From Burkholderia lata (GTDB lineage Bacteria > Pseudomonadota > Gammaproteobacteria > Burkholderiales > Burkholderiaceae), in contig NZ_CABVQK010000009.1 in NCBI RefSeq assembly GCF_902499335.1, forward strand, positions 310,001-374,000: 64,000 bases of DNA. The letters are read 5' to 3'. The notes beneath the pieces are model-generated. The model did not search any database, was not told the DNA's origin, and saw nothing but the letters and a program-made list of their open reading frames with translations. Position numbers and translations under genes: made by a program. Numbering within the stretch: the stretch's first letter is position 1; every line of letters begins with the position of its first letter. Shown here piece by piece: positions 26,237-36,160 of this stretch.

Positions 26237-27625
26237 TCAGATCGCCCAGCCGCCGAGATAGAACGTGACGAGCACGGCCGCGATGAGCACGGTGCCGACG
26301 TTGAGCTTGCGGAATTCGCCGCTGGCGATGCGGCCGATCACGAGCGTCGAGAAGCCGAGCATGATGCCCGTCACGATGTTCGCGGTCAGCACGATGAACA
26401 CCGCGCACACGAGGCCCGACATCGCGTCGACCATGTCGTCCATGTGCAGCTTGCTCACGCTGCCGAGCATCAGCAGGCCGACGTACATCAGTGCCGGTGC
26501 CGTGGCGTACGACGGCACGAGGCCCGCGAGCGGCGAGAAGAACATCACGACGAGGAACAGCAGGCCGACCACGGCGGCCGCGAGGCCCGTCTTCGCGCCG
26601 GCGGCCACGCCGACGCTCGACTCGATGTAGGCCGCCGCCGGCGCGCCGCCGAGGAAACCGGAGAAGATCGAGCTGAGCGAATCGGCGGTCAGCGCACGGC
26701 CGCCGTTGATGATGCGGCCGTTCTCGTCGAGCTGGCCGGCTTGCCCGGCGACCGCGCGGATCGTGCCGGTCGCGTCGAACACGGCGGTCATCACCAGCGC
26801 CAGCACGCTCGGCAGCACGGCCATCGACAGTGCGCCCTTGATGTCCATCGCGCCGATCAGCGACGCATGGCCAGGTGCGCTCAGCGACGGCAGTGCGAAG
26901 ATGCCGTGGTATTTCACGCTCGGATCGAAGATCAGGCCGAACACCGAGATCGCGATCACGACGAGCAGGATGCCGCCCGGCACGCGACGCTTCTCGAGGC
27001 CGAAGATCGCTGCGAGGCCGATGACCGACATGATGACCGGGAACGCGGTGATCTGGCCGAGCGAGACCGGCAGGCCGGCGCCCGGGTTCTTGATCACGAG
27101 GCCGACGTCGTTCGATGCGATCAGCAGCAGGAACAGGCCGATGCCGATCCCGGTGCCGTGCGCGACGCCCGCGGGCAGGTTGCGCAGGATCCACGAACGC
27201 ACGCCGGTGACCGAAATGCCGGTGAACACGAGGCCCATCAGGAACACGGCGCCGAGCGCGACCGTCGGATGCAGGCCCTTGCCGAGCACGAGGCCGAACG
27301 CGGTGAACGCGGTCAGCGAGATCGCGCAGCCGATCGCGATCGGCAGCTTCGCCCACAGGCCCATCAGCAGCGAACCGAATGCGGTCGTGAGGCAGACCGC
27401 GACGAACACGGCACTCGTGTCGAAGCCGGCCTTGCCGAACATGCCGGGAACGACGAACACGGAATAGACCATCGCGAGGAAGGTCGTGACGCCGGCAATG
27501 ATCTCGCGGCGCTGTGTGCTGCCGCGCGAAGAAATGCCGAAGTACCGGTCGATGACTCCCTTGGTGCCAAAGTCAGTTTCTTCCGCGCCGACGCCGACCG
27601 TCGGCTGCACCGGGGTATCACTCAT
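26237..27625 (-). CDS. NCS2-family adenine/guanine/hypoxanthine permease (AzgA/GhxP-like)
   Basis: The 462-residue protein is a proton-coupled purine importer of the AzgA-like branch, with about 14 membrane segments. The start [35 protein letters not shown] matches the family, as do [22 protein letters not shown] and the substrate-site region [25 protein letters not shown], which favours AzgA over UraA/xanthine-type members. AAGGAG precedes the ATG at 27625. It would supply purine bases, consistent with the presence of a ureidoglycine aminohydrolase at 2897. Confidence 0.9.
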   Translation of the reverse strand: MSDTPVQPTVGVGAEETDFGTKGVIDRYFGISSRGSTQRREIIAGVTTFLAMVYSVFVVPGMFGKAGFDTSAVFVAVCLTTAFGSLLMGLWAKLPIAIGCAISLTAFTAFGLVLGKGLHPTVALGAVFLMGLVFTGISVTGVRSWILRNLPAGVAHGTGIGIGLFLLLIASNDVGLVIKNPGAGLPVSLGQITAFPVIMSVIGLAAIFGLEKRRVPGGILLVVIAISVFGLIFDPSVKYHGIFALPSLSAPGHASLIGAMDIKGALSMAVLPSVLALVMTAVFDATGTIRAVAGQAGQLDENGRIINGGRALTADSLSSIFSGFLGGAPAAAYIESSVGVAAGAKTGLAAAVVGLLFLVVMFFSPLAGLVPSYATAPALMYVGLLMLGSVSKLHMDDMVDAMSGLVCAVFIVLTANIVTGIMLGFSTLVIGRIASGEFRKLNVGTVLIAAVLVTFYLGGWAI

Positions 27626-28153
27626 GAGCTTGCTCCTTTATCAGCATGCTGAAACGGCCCGTAGCGAACCGTCGTCAGGGTGTCTCGAATCTAGTTGGGA
27701 TTGTCGGCAACGTCGTGGGGACGAATGACGCGTGATCCGTGTCGTTACGTGTGAATCGAAACGATCGCGAGGGTGTCGCGTCGTGCGACGCGTTGTGTTG
27801 TCGACCCCGTCACGTGTGCTTTGCCGTAGCGAAGGTTAGGCGAACCGCCCATCACGTCCCATTGGGGGAAGAGCATGCAGCGCATGTCTCAGCGCTTATA
27901 TCGGCGTGCAACGGGGCTCCGTCGCGATAACACGCGTGTATACGCCTAGTTCGAATCCGTTAAGGCGATTATTTGAATGCGGGGTCGACGGGCAGGGGGA
28001 AGCGGGGGATGCATCTGAAATTACAAAGATCTTTCATTGGGGCCGGGCAGGCCGGTGGAAACAGGGGCCGGTGACGGGATTCGGCATCGCGTGCAACCCG
28101 CATTCGGACGATAGCGCCAGCGCGCTGGGGCGGTTTTCGTCCTCGCCCCGGAC
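27626..28153. other. Intergenic region upstream of the purine permease
   Basis: About 530 bases lie between the divergent permease start and the TetR gene stop. I looked for a purine riboswitch (the conserved paired loops of the xpt class) and did not find one. The sequence 27640-27960 probably carries the permease promoter. No coding frame convinces. Confidence 0.4.
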
Positions 28154-28786
28154 TCAATTGTGCGCGAGATGGTCGAGATATGCGCTGAACATGTCGGCCA
28201 TCGCGGTCGAATAGGCGTCGATTTCCGCCGGCGTGCGTGCGGTTTCGGAGAACACCTTTCCGCCCGACGTGAGCGTCGTCATGATCAGCTCGCAAGCGAG
28301 CGCATGCGTGGTGTCGGACACGTCGGGCAGCGCTTCGCGCATGAACGCGCCGAAGGCCCGGTTGCCCTCGGCCCTCGCTTCCTGTGCCTCGGGGGCGTCG
28401 CGATAGAGGGGCGCCGCGTCGTCGAGCGCAATGCGCATGCTCGCCTCGTCGCATTCCGAACGGATGAATGCATGCACGGCGGTGCGCAGCCGCTCGGGCG
28501 GCGTCTTCCGCGTGTCTTGCAGTATCCCGCACAGCATCTCGAACGTCTGCCGCCATTCGTCGCGCTGCAGCCGGAACAGCACGGACGCCTTGTTCGGGAA
28601 GTACTGGTACAGCGAGCCGACGCTCACGCCCGCGCGTTCGGCGACGCGCGCCATCGTGAAGCGCCGCGCGCCTTCGGTGGCCAAAACCTGAATAGCAGCC
28701 TGGAGGACGTCTTCAACGAGACGGGTCGAGCGGGCCTGTTGAGGCTGCTTGCGCGTGGCGATCGGGGCGTTTCGACGGTCGGTCAT
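28154..28786 (-). CDS. TetR-family transcriptional regulator
   Basis: The 210-residue repressor has the TetR helix-turn-helix at about 25-70 (ATEGARRFTMARVAERAGVSVGSLYQYFPNKASVLF) and a variable ligand-binding domain. It is divergent from the O-methyltransferase at 28880, with a 93-base spacer holding repeated GAATA half-sites. That suggests it represses itself and the methyltransferase. The ATG at 28786 is followed directly by a basic N-terminal arm. Confidence 0.87.
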   Translation of the reverse strand: MTDRRNAPIATRKQPQQARSTRLVEDVLQAAIQVLATEGARRFTMARVAERAGVSVGSLYQYFPNKASVLFRLQRDEWRQTFEMLCGILQDTRKTPPERLRTAVHAFIRSECDEASMRIALDDAAPLYRDAPEAQEARAEGNRAFGAFMREALPDVSDTTHALACELIMTTLTSGGKVFSETARTPAEIDAYSTAMADMFSAYLDHLAHN

Positions 28787-28803
28787 GGGCGGTCTGCCAA
28801 TGC

Positions 28804-28835
28804 GAATAGTAAAACCTGAATAGTTCGTCATATTC
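28804..28835. promoter_or_regulatory. Candidate TetR operator between TetR and O-methyltransferase genes
   Basis: GAATAGT occurs at 28804-28810 and again at 28818-28824, and a reversed TATTC is at 28831-28835, giving GAATA-N8-TATTC. These half-sites fill the short spacer between the divergent genes. Confidence 0.4.
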
Positions 28836-28879
28836 TAGTCGGGCGCACTGACGCACTCAACCTGACACCGGAGATCCGC

Positions 28880-29545
28880 ATGACCACCCTGATTCACGAC
28901 CCGCTGGCGTCGCTGCTCGCACGCCTGTTCGACGAAGCCGACGCCTCGTCGCCCGCGACGAGCCCGGACTTCGCCAGCCTGTCGCGCGACGAGCAAGCGC
29001 GGCTGATGCGCAGCAAGACCGACTACACCGATCTGTATGCGCGCCTGAAGGACTATCCGCTCGCGGTGTCGCGCGAGACGGGCACGCTGCTGTACATGCT
29101 CGTGCGCAGCAGCGGCGCGCGGTCGATCGTCGAATTCGGCACGTCGTTCGGCATTTCGACGCTGCATCTCGCGGCCGCGCTGCGCGACAACGGCGGCGGC
29201 CGGCTGATCACGAGCGAATTCGAGCCGTCGAAGGTCGCGCGTGCGCGGGCGAACCTGGCGGCGGCCGGGCTCGCCGATCTCGTGGAGATCCGCGAGGGCG
29301 ACGCGTTGCGCTCGCTGGCCGCCGATCTTCCGGAAACGGTCGACCTGCTGCTGCTCGACGGTGCGAAGGCGCTGTATCCCGAGGTGCTTGCACTCGTCGA
29401 GCACCGGTTGCGGCCCGGCGCGTTCGTGGTTGCGGACAATGCCGATTTCAACCCCGACTATCTCGCTTACGTGCGCGCGCCGGCGAACGGTTATCTGTCG
29501 GTGCCGTTCGGCGGCGATGTCGAGCTGTCGATGCGGATCGGCTGA
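28880..29545 (+). CDS. Class I SAM-dependent O-methyltransferase
   Basis: The 221-residue enzyme belongs to the catechol/caffeoyl-CoA O-methyltransferase family (methyltransferase_3). SAM-binding motif I is IVEFGTSFGISTLHLA (about 76-91), followed by LITSEFEPSKVARARANL and the metal/catalytic segment VDLLLLDGAKALYPEVL. The substrate is unknown; small aromatic or polar hydroxyl compounds are typical. Its divergent TetR partner suggests induction by a substrate-like molecule. Confidence 0.87.
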   Translation: MTTLIHDPLASLLARLFDEADASSPATSPDFASLSRDEQARLMRSKTDYTDLYARLKDYPLAVSRETGTLLYMLVRSSGARSIVEFGTSFGISTLHLAAALRDNGGGRLITSEFEPSKVARARANLAAAGLADLVEIREGDALRSLAADLPETVDLLLLDGAKALYPEVLALVEHRLRPGAFVVADNADFNPDYLAYVRAPANGYLSVPFGGDVELSMRIG

Positions 29546-29663
29546 GCGCAGCGATACACGAACGACGGCGTGCATCCGTGCATAAAGAATAGGATGACTG
29601 ATCAATTGGTTGCATGAAGGAAAACGCCGCGACGGCGCCCGACGCTTCGGGCGCCGCCGTGCG

Positions 29664-30200
29664 TTACTTCAGGAACACGTAGCGCGCGAAATACGGAAAG
29701 CGGCCGATCGCATGCTCGGTCGAACACGCGGCATCCGGAGGCGTGCCGCCCGCGGTATCGAGCCGCTGCACAAAGCGCACGCCGGCGAGCGTGCCGGCCG
29801 TGGCCTTCGCGTCCGTTGCGGCCGGAGTCGCTGCGAGCAGGAGTTGCGGAATGCTGCCCGGGTGTGCACTCGGCGCTTCCGCGAGCTTCTTGCCGGTGAT
29901 GCGGCTGCCGTCGGGCGCTTCCCATGACGGCCCCGTGCCGTGCCGGACGACGAGCGTGCCGCCGGCGTCGAACAGCATCGCTTCCGGGTGCTGGAACACC
30001 CACACGAGCTTGTGTCCGGCATCGTAGTCGCACGTGTAGACCTGTATGCCAGCCGCAGTCGTCGACAGCACGGGCGTGGCCGGCTGCGGCGGCGCGAGGC
30101 CGGCGGAGTCGTCGGCGCGGGCGGACGACGCGCAGAAGGCGAGTGCAACGCAGGCCACGGCGGCCGGCAGCATGGGGCGTTTCGGGAAGCGGCTTCGCAT
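29664..30200 (-). CDS. DUF3455 domain secreted protein
   Basis: The 178-residue protein has a signal peptide ending SSARA and a DUF3455-like body: AGIQVYTCDYDAGHKLVWVFQHPEAMLFDAGG, then HGTGPSWEAPDGSRITGKKL and a C terminus of FPYFARYVFLK. Members are extracellular or periplasmic, of unknown function, found widely in proteobacteria and fungi. The gene seems monocistronic. Confidence 0.75.
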   Translation of the reverse strand: MRSRFPKRPMLPAAVACVALAFCASSARADDSAGLAPPQPATPVLSTTAAGIQVYTCDYDAGHKLVWVFQHPEAMLFDAGGTLVVRHGTGPSWEAPDGSRITGKKLAEAPSAHPGSIPQLLLAATPAATDAKATAGTLAGVRFVQRLDTAGGTPPDAACSTEHAIGRFPYFARYVFLK

Positions 30201-30377
30201 GGCGAGGCATCCTTTCAGGTCGGGTGACGGGCATACGTCGACGAACCCGTAAACGCTAGACGCCAATTGCACCGATTGCAATGCGCAAATGGCAATCGTG
30301 ACGATAGCCGTTGCGATTGCGCGCGGCCCGGGATGCGCGGTCGTTGGTTGACGCGGCCGCGCATGCCCGCTTCAACC

Positions 30378-31382
30378 TCAAACCGAGCCAACCGGCGTCG
30401 GTGCATGCGCGGCAATCAGGTGCTCGGCCTTCAGCGTATCCCACAGTTCGGCCGGGATCGACACCGCCGCGAGACGCAGGTTGTCGTCGATGCGGTCGGG
30501 CCGGCTTGCGCCGGGGATCGCGGCCGCGACAGCCGGGTGTGCGAGCGAGAATTGCAGCGCCACCGCGCGGACATCGACGCCGAATCGTTCGCAGATCTGG
30601 CGGATGCGCGCGACGCGGTCGAGCATGGCCGGTGTGGCCGGCTGATACTCGTAATGGGTTCCACCCGCCAGCACACCCGAGTTGTACGGGCCGCCGACGA
30701 TGATCCCGAGCCCGCGCGCGGCGCTTTCCGGCATCAGCCGTTCGAGTGCGCCTGCATGATCGAGCAGTGTGTAGCGGCCGGCCAGCAGGAAGCCGTCGGG
30801 GTCCGCGCGTTCGAGCGCGAGTTCGCACGGCTCGACGCGGTTCACGCCGAGCCCCCACCCCTGGATCACCTTCTCGTCGCGCAGCCGCGTAAGCGCCCGG
30901 GCCGCGCCCGACATCGCGATGTCGAACACGTCGCGCCATGCGTCGCCGTGGAAATCGACGGCCGGATCGTGAATCCACACGGTGTCGAGCCGGTCGGTGC
31001 GCAGCCGCTTGAGGCTCGCGTCGATCGAGCGCAGCGTGCCGTCTTCGGTGTAGTCGTAGACGATCCTGTTCGGCAGTCCGTGGCGGAACAGGCCGCCCTT
31101 TTCGCCGAGATCGCGCTGCGATGCGTCTTCGTGTTCGTCGAGGACGAGCCGGCCGACCTTGGTGCCGAGCGAATACGCGTCGCGCGGGCGCCCCGCGAGC
31201 GCTTCGCCGAGACGCATCTCGGCGAGGCCGGCGCCGTACAGCGGCGCGGCGTCGAAGTAGCGAATGCCGGCATCCCAGGCCGCATCGACCGTGGCCAGCG
31301 CTTCTTCGTGCGGGATGTCCCGGTACATGTTGCCCAGCGGTGCGGTGCCGAAGCCCAGGCGGGAAGGGAGTGTGATTCTCAT
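30378..31382 (-). CDS. Aldo/keto reductase (D-threo-aldose/pyridoxal dehydrogenase-like)
   Basis: The 334-residue NAD(P)-dependent enzyme has the AKR tetrad Asp44, Tyr49, Lys75 and His138. Motifs LGFGTAPLGNMYRDIP and the C-terminal AIPGASRPDRIDDNL place it near L-fucose/D-threo-aldose 1-dehydrogenases and pyridoxal 4-dehydrogenase. It is the last gene of a six-gene minus-strand cluster (30378-36049), 23 bases after the Old Yellow Enzyme gene, so it may act on the same carbonyl compounds. Confidence 0.85.
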   Translation of the reverse strand: MRITLPSRLGFGTAPLGNMYRDIPHEEALATVDAAWDAGIRYFDAAPLYGAGLAEMRLGEALAGRPRDAYSLGTKVGRLVLDEHEDASQRDLGEKGGLFRHGLPNRIVYDYTEDGTLRSIDASLKRLRTDRLDTVWIHDPAVDFHGDAWRDVFDIAMSGAARALTRLRDEKVIQGWGLGVNRVEPCELALERADPDGFLLAGRYTLLDHAGALERLMPESAARGLGIIVGGPYNSGVLAGGTHYEYQPATPAMLDRVARIRQICERFGVDVRAVALQFSLAHPAVAAAIPGASRPDRIDDNLRLAAVSIPAELWDTLKAEHLIAAHAPTPVGSV

Positions 31383-31405
31383 CTGCAGTCTCGCTGTGAG
31401 CCGGC

Positions 31406-32521
31406 TCAGGCCGCGGCCTGGGCCAGCGTCGGATAGTCGGTCAGGCCGCGCTCGCCGCCGCCGAACAGCGTGTTGCGGTCGTGCGGCGCGAGTGCCGCGC
31501 CGGTGCGCAGGCGCTCGGGTAGGTCGGGGTTCGCGACGAACGGGCGGCCGAACGCGACGAGGTCTGCCCAGCCAGCGGCGATCGCGTCACGCGCGCGCTC
31601 GGCGGTGTACGCGCCGGCGTAGATCAGCACGCCGGGGAACGCGGCGCGCAGTTGCTGCTTGAATTCGACCGGCATCAGCGGCGCGTCGTCCCAGTCGGCT
31701 TCCGCGATGTGCAGGTAGCCGACGCCAAGTTCGCCGAGCAGCGTCGCGGCGGCAAGGTAGGTCGTTTCCGGATCGGCGTCGACGCAGCCGTTCAGCGTCG
31801 TCAGCGGCGCGAGGCGGATGCCGACGCGCGATGCGTCGCCGGTGCCTTCGATCAGCGCCTGCGTGACTTCGCGCAGGAAGCGCAGCCGGTTTTCCAGCGA
31901 GCCGCCGTACGCGTCGGTGCGCGTGTTCGCATTCGAGTCGATGAACTGATTCACGAGATAGCCGTTCGCGCCGTGCAGCTCGACGCCGTCGAAGCCGGCC
32001 TCGATCGCGTGGCGCGCGGCGGCGCGGTATTGGTCGACGATCTCGCGGATCTCGTCGATCGTCAGCGCGCGCGGCTCGGACGCCTGCACGAAGCCCGGCG
32101 TGCTGCCGTCTTCACCGGCGACGAACACGTTCACGCCTTTCGCCTGGAGCGGCGACGACGACACGGGTTGTTGTCCGCCGAGCAGGCTCGTGTGGCTCAG
32201 CCGGCCGACGTGCCACAGCTGCGCGAAGATCCGGCCGTGCGCGGCATGCACGGCGTCCGTCACCTTGCGCCAGCCGGCCACCTGCGACGGCGTGTGAATG
32301 CCGGGCGTCCATGCGTAGCCCTTGCCGAGCGGCGCGATATACGTGCCTTCGCTGACGATCAGGCCGGCGCTCGCGCGCTGCGCGTAATACGCGGCCATCA
32401 GTTCGTTGGCTTCGTCGCCGGGCTGGCTGGCGCGCGAGCGTGTCATCGGCGGCATCACGATGCGGTTCGGCAGCGTCAGCGCGCCGAGTCGCAGCGGTTG
32501 AAAAAGCGGGTCCTGGGTCAT
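31406..32521 (-). CDS. Old Yellow Enzyme family alkene reductase (NemA-like)
   Basis: The 371-residue FMN enzyme reduces activated C=C bonds (N-ethylmaleimide, enones, nitro-esters) with NAD(P)H. It shows [27 protein letters not shown] and the active-site stretch [21 protein letters not shown] with the His/Asn pair HGAN, followed by [12 protein letters not shown]. It sits between two aldo/keto reductases, a pairing suited to sequential reduction of unsaturated aldehydes or ketones. Confidence 0.9.
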   Translation of the reverse strand: MTQDPLFQPLRLGALTLPNRIVMPPMTRSRASQPGDEANELMAAYYAQRASAGLIVSEGTYIAPLGKGYAWTPGIHTPSQVAGWRKVTDAVHAAHGRIFAQLWHVGRLSHTSLLGGQQPVSSSPLQAKGVNVFVAGEDGSTPGFVQASEPRALTIDEIREIVDQYRAAARHAIEAGFDGVELHGANGYLVNQFIDSNANTRTDAYGGSLENRLRFLREVTQALIEGTGDASRVGIRLAPLTTLNGCVDADPETTYLAAATLLGELGVGYLHIAEADWDDAPLMPVEFKQQLRAAFPGVLIYAGAYTAERARDAIAAGWADLVAFGRPFVANPDLPERLRTGAALAPHDRNTLFGGGERGLTDYPTLAQAAA

Positions 32522-32590
32522 GGGGATGTCCTGTCGGTGCCGCGGCCTGCGGGCCACGGCGAATCAATCGATGAGTAGCGGGCGGCGCGT

Positions 32591-33397
32591 TCAGTCCCAC
32601 TTCGGCGCGAGGCCGGCCGGGTCGACTTCGCGGCCGTTGCGTTCGAGCGCGGCGATCTGCGCCATGTCTTCGTCGGTCAGGCGCAGCGTCCGCGCGAGCA
32701 GGTTGCTCGCGAGGTTCTCGCGCTTCGTCGACGACGGGATCACCGAGTAGCCGAGCTGCAACGCCCATGCGAGCGCGACCTGCGCGGGCGTCGCGTCGTG
32801 ACGCTGCGCGATCGCGCCGATCACCGGATCGCCGAGCACCTTGCCGTATGCGAGCGTCATGTACGACGTCACGTGAATGCCTTCGGCGTTCAGGAACTCG
32901 ACAAGCTTGCGGTTCTGCAGGTACGGGCTCAGCTCGATCTGGTTCGTCGCGATCGCATCCTTGCCGACGGCCGCGATCGCCTGCTTCGTCAGTTCGATGT
33001 TGAAGTTCGAGATGCCGATCCGGCGCGTGAGGCCCTGCGCCTTCGCATCGGCGAGCGCGGCCATGAACGTGTCGAGCGCGACGCCGTTGTCGGGGGCCGG
33101 CCAGTGGATCAGCGTCAGGTCGACGTGGTCGGTGCGCAGCTTGCGCAGGCTTTCTTCGAGGCTCGGCACCAGCTTTTCCGGTGCGTAGTTGTCGACCCAG
33201 ATCTTGGTCGTGAGGAACAGGTCGTTGCGGCGCACGCCCGACGCGGCGATCGCTTCGCCGACTTCGGTTTCGTTGCCGTAGATCTGCGCGGTGTCGATCG
33301 CGCGGTAGCCGACTTCGAGGCCGTTGCGGACCGAGTCGATCACGACCTGGCCTTGCAGGCGGAACGTACCGAGGCCGAATGCGGGAATGGTGCTCAT
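32591..33397 (-). CDS. dkgB: 2,5-diketo-D-gluconate/methylglyoxal-type aldo/keto reductase
   Basis: The 268-residue enzyme matches the DkgB group, which reduces methylglyoxal and diketogluconate. The tetrad is Asp35, Tyr40, Lys65 and His98. [24 protein letters not shown] and [15 protein letters not shown] are typical. The ATG at 33397 gives the usual length. A strong inverted repeat lies 77-124 bases upstream (33474-33509), in the 133-base gap after the LLM gene, so the three downstream genes likely have their own promoter. Confidence 0.88.
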   Translation of the reverse strand: MSTIPAFGLGTFRLQGQVVIDSVRNGLEVGYRAIDTAQIYGNETEVGEAIAASGVRRNDLFLTTKIWVDNYAPEKLVPSLEESLRKLRTDHVDLTLIHWPAPDNGVALDTFMAALADAKAQGLTRRIGISNFNIELTKQAIAAVGKDAIATNQIELSPYLQNRKLVEFLNAEGIHVTSYMTLAYGKVLGDPVIGAIAQRHDATPAQVALAWALQLGYSVIPSSTKRENLASNLLARTLRLTDEDMAQIAALERNGREVDPAGLAPKWD

Positions 33398-33473
33398 CAG
33401 GTGCTCCTGGGAGAGTGGAACGGGTTCGATATGGAAGTCATTCTGGCGCTTCGGATTGGTGAAATAAACGCCG

Positions 33474-33509
33474 TTTGAAGTCAAAAATATTTGATCTGAA
33501 GTCAAATAT
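33474..33509. promoter_or_regulatory. LysR-type operator at the internal promoter of the redox cluster
   Basis: ATATTTGA (33487-33494) and TCAAATAT (33502-33509) form a perfect 8-7-8 inverted repeat. A further palindrome TTTGA-AG-TCAAA lies next to it at 33474-33485. The core TTGATCTGAAGTCAA (33491-33505) agrees at 12 of 15 bases with the box in front of the cluster's LysR gene (36136-36150) and fits the T-N11-A rule. Confidence 0.65.
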
Positions 33510-33530
33510 CCGGAGTGACTTTTGCCGTCG

Positions 33531-34490
33531 CTACGCGGCGCGCGTCAGCGCGTTTTCATTCGTGTGGAACACCGGCAGCACGTCTGCCGCGATCTCGGCC
33601 ATCGTCTCGTCGAGCGAGCGGCGGTTGCGGCGCAGATGCAGGCCGATGTGCTGCACGCCGGCGTCGCGCATGGCCGCGAGTTCCTCGGTGAGCGCGAGAC
33701 GCCCGGCGCGTGCGCCGAAGCGGTGCCGCTGCAGCGGCGCGTGCGGATCTTCCGCGAGGTCGAGATGGATGAAGCTCACGTACGGCTTGTCGCCGGCCAC
33801 CGCGCGCCAGTTCGCGGCGCGCTGCCGGTGGTCGTCCGGCGTGCCGGGATACGCGAGGCAGCCGTCCATGTGTTCGCCGATCCATGCGGGCGTTTGTTGC
33901 GCGAGGCCCGCGACGAGCAGCGGCAGCGGCGAACGGGCGGCGGGCAGCACGTCGAGGCCGGGCGGCAGGTGCCCGCGCGCGCCGTCGCGCAGCAGCGCGA
34001 TCTGGTCGCGGAAATTCGCGCCGCGTGACGCGAAGTCGCGGCCGAACAGCGGATATTCGACGGGCCGGTCGCCGCTGGCGACGCCGAGCAGCAGGCGGCC
34101 GCCGCTCAGTTCCTGGATCGTCGCGGCCGATTTCAGCGTCAGCAGCGGCTCGCGCAACGGCAGCACGACGGCCGCCGTGCCGAGCAGGATGTCGTTCGTG
34201 ATGCCGGCGAGGTAGCCGAGATACGAGAAGGTTTCGAACACCTGCGCGGCGTCGCCGAACGACGGGTCGTACACCGGCACGTCGCGCACCCAGAGCGCGC
34301 GGAAGCCGAGCGTGTCGGCCCGTTGCGCGAGCGTCGCGTGGAGCGCGAGGTCGGGCACGCCGGGGCGTCGACCGTCGTGCTGGCGCTTCGCGTCGCCGGC
34401 CGGCGACCAGTCGTTGTCGAGCGGCAGTTCGAGGCCGATGCTGAAGCCGCCACCGGTGAGTCTGTCGAGTGCAGTGAGAGAAGTGGACAT
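33531..34490 (-). CDS. LLM-class (luciferase-like) flavin-dependent oxidoreductase
   Basis: The 319-residue protein has the bacterial luciferase-like fold: [76 protein letters not shown] and DQIALLRDG. It would use FMN or F420-like flavin for monooxygenation or hydride transfer; the substrate is unknown. It follows the MoaF-like gene by 13 bases and precedes the aldo/keto reductase gene by 133 bases. Confidence 0.87.
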   Translation of the reverse strand: MSTSLTALDRLTGGGFSIGLELPLDNDWSPAGDAKRQHDGRRPGVPDLALHATLAQRADTLGFRALWVRDVPVYDPSFGDAAQVFETFSYLGYLAGITNDILLGTAAVVLPLREPLLTLKSAATIQELSGGRLLLGVASGDRPVEYPLFGRDFASRGANFRDQIALLRDGARGHLPPGLDVLPAARSPLPLLVAGLAQQTPAWIGEHMDGCLAYPGTPDDHRQRAANWRAVAGDKPYVSFIHLDLAEDPHAPLQRHRFGARAGRLALTEELAAMRDAGVQHIGLHLRRNRRSLDETMAEIAADVLPVFHTNENALTRAA

Positions 34491-34503
34491 GGTCGGGTTC
34501 CGT

Positions 34504-34827
34504 TCAGATCGCGCGCAGGCTGCCTTCGAGCCGGTAGAAGTCGAGCGACGACGCGGTGAAGAAAGATCGCGACGTGCCGGCGGCGAAATCGTCGATATGC
34601 ACGACGGTCGCGCGGTCGGCTTCCTGCCACGAGATCGCGTAGGTTTCGCCGGCGACGTGCTGCCACGTGTACGCGACTTCGCCCTTTGCGCCCGCGTAGG
34701 GGCCTTCGGTAATCTCGTAGCGCATGTGGCGGCCGTCTTCGTCATACGCGTTGAGCGCGGTGAGGCCGTCGTAGCGCACTTCGAACGTCTTGCCGGCGAA
34801 CGGCGGGCGTGGGGTCGATGCATTCAT
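34504..34827 (-). CDS. MoaF-like small protein
   Basis: The 107-residue protein resembles the MoaF/AdpA-like lipocalin-type domain (FAGKTFEVRYDGLTALNAYDEDGRHMRYEITEGPYAGAKGEV and YAISWQEADRATVVHIDDFAAGTSRSFF). Such proteins occur next to oxidoreductases and may bind a small hydrophobic substrate or product. It is translated between the MFS gene (28-base gap) and the LLM gene (13-base gap), so it probably serves the same pathway. Confidence 0.7.
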   Translation of the reverse strand: MNASTPRPPFAGKTFEVRYDGLTALNAYDEDGRHMRYEITEGPYAGAKGEVAYTWQHVAGETYAISWQEADRATVVHIDDFAAGTSRSFFTASSLDFYRLEGSLRAI

Positions 34828-34855
34828 GTGTGCAAACTCCTGCAATAAGTGGCGT

Positions 34856-36049
34856 TCAGTGCGCGAGCTGGACCGGTTCGGCCGTGCGTTCCGGCAGGCC
34901 CGCACCGCGGTCGAGCCGGCCGCTCAGTGCGGTGAGCGCGAATGCGCCGAGCGTGACGGCTGCCGCGATCCACGGTGTATGGCCGAGGCCGATGTGCGCG
35001 ACGATCACGCCACCGAGTGCCGAGCCGCCTGCAACGCCGAGGTTGAACGCGGCGATGTTGAAGCCGGATGCGACGTCGGTGGCGTCGGGCGCGAAGTGGC
35101 GCGCCTGCTTGACGACGTACACCTGGAGGCCCGGCACGTTGCCGAACGCCACCGCACCCCACGCGAGCATCGTCAGCACGGCGAGCCATTTGACGTGGAT
35201 CGTGAAGGTGAGCGCGAGCAGCACGATCGCGAGCAGCAGGAAGATCCGCTTGAGCGCCTTCACGGGGCCGACGGCGTCCGCGAGCTTGCCGCCCCACACG
35301 TTGCCGAACGCGACCGACACGCCGTAGCCGACGAGCACGAGGCTGACCTGCGACGGCGTGAAGCCGGCGATCTGCTCGAGCAGCGGGGCCATGTACGTGA
35401 AGGCGATCAGCGAGCCGCCGTAGCCGACGGCCGTCATCGCATAGACCAGCAGCAGGCGAGGTTGCGCGAGCACGCGGAACTGGCGGGCGAGCGGGGCGGG
35501 CGCCGTTTGCGGCAGCCCGCGCGGCACGAAGGCCATCGCGCCGACGAATGCAACGAGGCCGAACAGCGCGACGACCAGGAACGTCGCGCGCCAGCCGAAG
35601 TGCTGGCCGATGAAGGTGCCGAGCGGAATGCCGGCGACGAACGCGACGGTCATCCCGCTGAACATCGTCGCGATCGCGCTGGCGGCCTTCTCCTTCGGCA
35701 CGAGCGTGGTGGCGATGATCGAGCCGACCGAGAAGAACACGCCGTGCGCGAGGCCGGTGAGGATGCGCGCGACGATCAGCGATTCGTAGCCGGGCGATTG
35801 CCACGCGACGAGGTTGCCGACGGTGAACAGCGCCATCAGCGCGGCGAGCAGCGTCTTGCGCGGCACGCGGCCGGTGAGGAGCGGTGCGCCGATCGCGACG
35901 CTCAGCGCGTAGAGGCTGACGAGCAGGCCGGCGGACGGCAGGCTGACGCCGAGGTCGGCGCCGATCGTCGGGATCAGCCCGACGATCACGAATTCGGTGG
36001 TGCCGATGGCAAATGCGCTGATGGTCAGCGCAAGCAGGGCGAGTGGCAT
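34856..36049 (-). CDS. MFS transporter, DHA1 family (AraJ/YdhP-like exporter)
   Basis: The 397-residue protein has 12 membrane helices and starts directly with helix 1 (LALLALTISAFAIGTTEFVIVGLIPTIGADLGVSLPSAG), the signature of the YdhP/AraJ/PbuE efflux branch. GRVPRKTLL is the helix 2-3 loop. It is the first gene of the redox cluster and is divergent from the LysR gene at 36161. Export of a toxic substrate or product is the natural inference. Confidence 0.87.
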   Translation of the reverse strand: MPLALLALTISAFAIGTTEFVIVGLIPTIGADLGVSLPSAGLLVSLYALSVAIGAPLLTGRVPRKTLLAALMALFTVGNLVAWQSPGYESLIVARILTGLAHGVFFSVGSIIATTLVPKEKAASAIATMFSGMTVAFVAGIPLGTFIGQHFGWRATFLVVALFGLVAFVGAMAFVPRGLPQTAPAPLARQFRVLAQPRLLLVYAMTAVGYGGSLIAFTYMAPLLEQIAGFTPSQVSLVLVGYGVSVAFGNVWGGKLADAVGPVKALKRIFLLLAIVLLALTFTIHVKWLAVLTMLAWGAVAFGNVPGLQVYVVKQARHFAPDATDVASGFNIAAFNLGVAGGSALGGVIVAHIGLGHTPWIAAAVTLGAFALTALSGRLDRGAGLPERTAEPVQLAH

Positions 36050-36135
36050 GATGGGTGCTCCAGGGTCCGGTGAGGATGGAGCGCAGTGTGCCGCCTTTAC
36101 TTTTGCCGAAAAACGGGTCTATAAACCAAATTGTT

Positions 36136-36150
36136 TTGATTTGAGATCAA
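36136..36150. promoter_or_regulatory. LysR box between the redox-cluster exporter and its LysR gene
   Basis: TTGAT-TTGAG-ATCAA is an inverted repeat with the T-N11-A spacing typical of LysR boxes. It ends 10 bases before the LysR start, as expected for autorepression, and lies 87 bases from the exporter start. It closely matches the box at 33491-33505. Confidence 0.6.
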
Positions 36151-36160
36151 GAATGCAGCA

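Noticed and set aside
27626-28153. Purine riboswitch before the NCS2 permease
   Set aside because: I could not find the conserved three-way junction loops. The family is also rare in this lineage.
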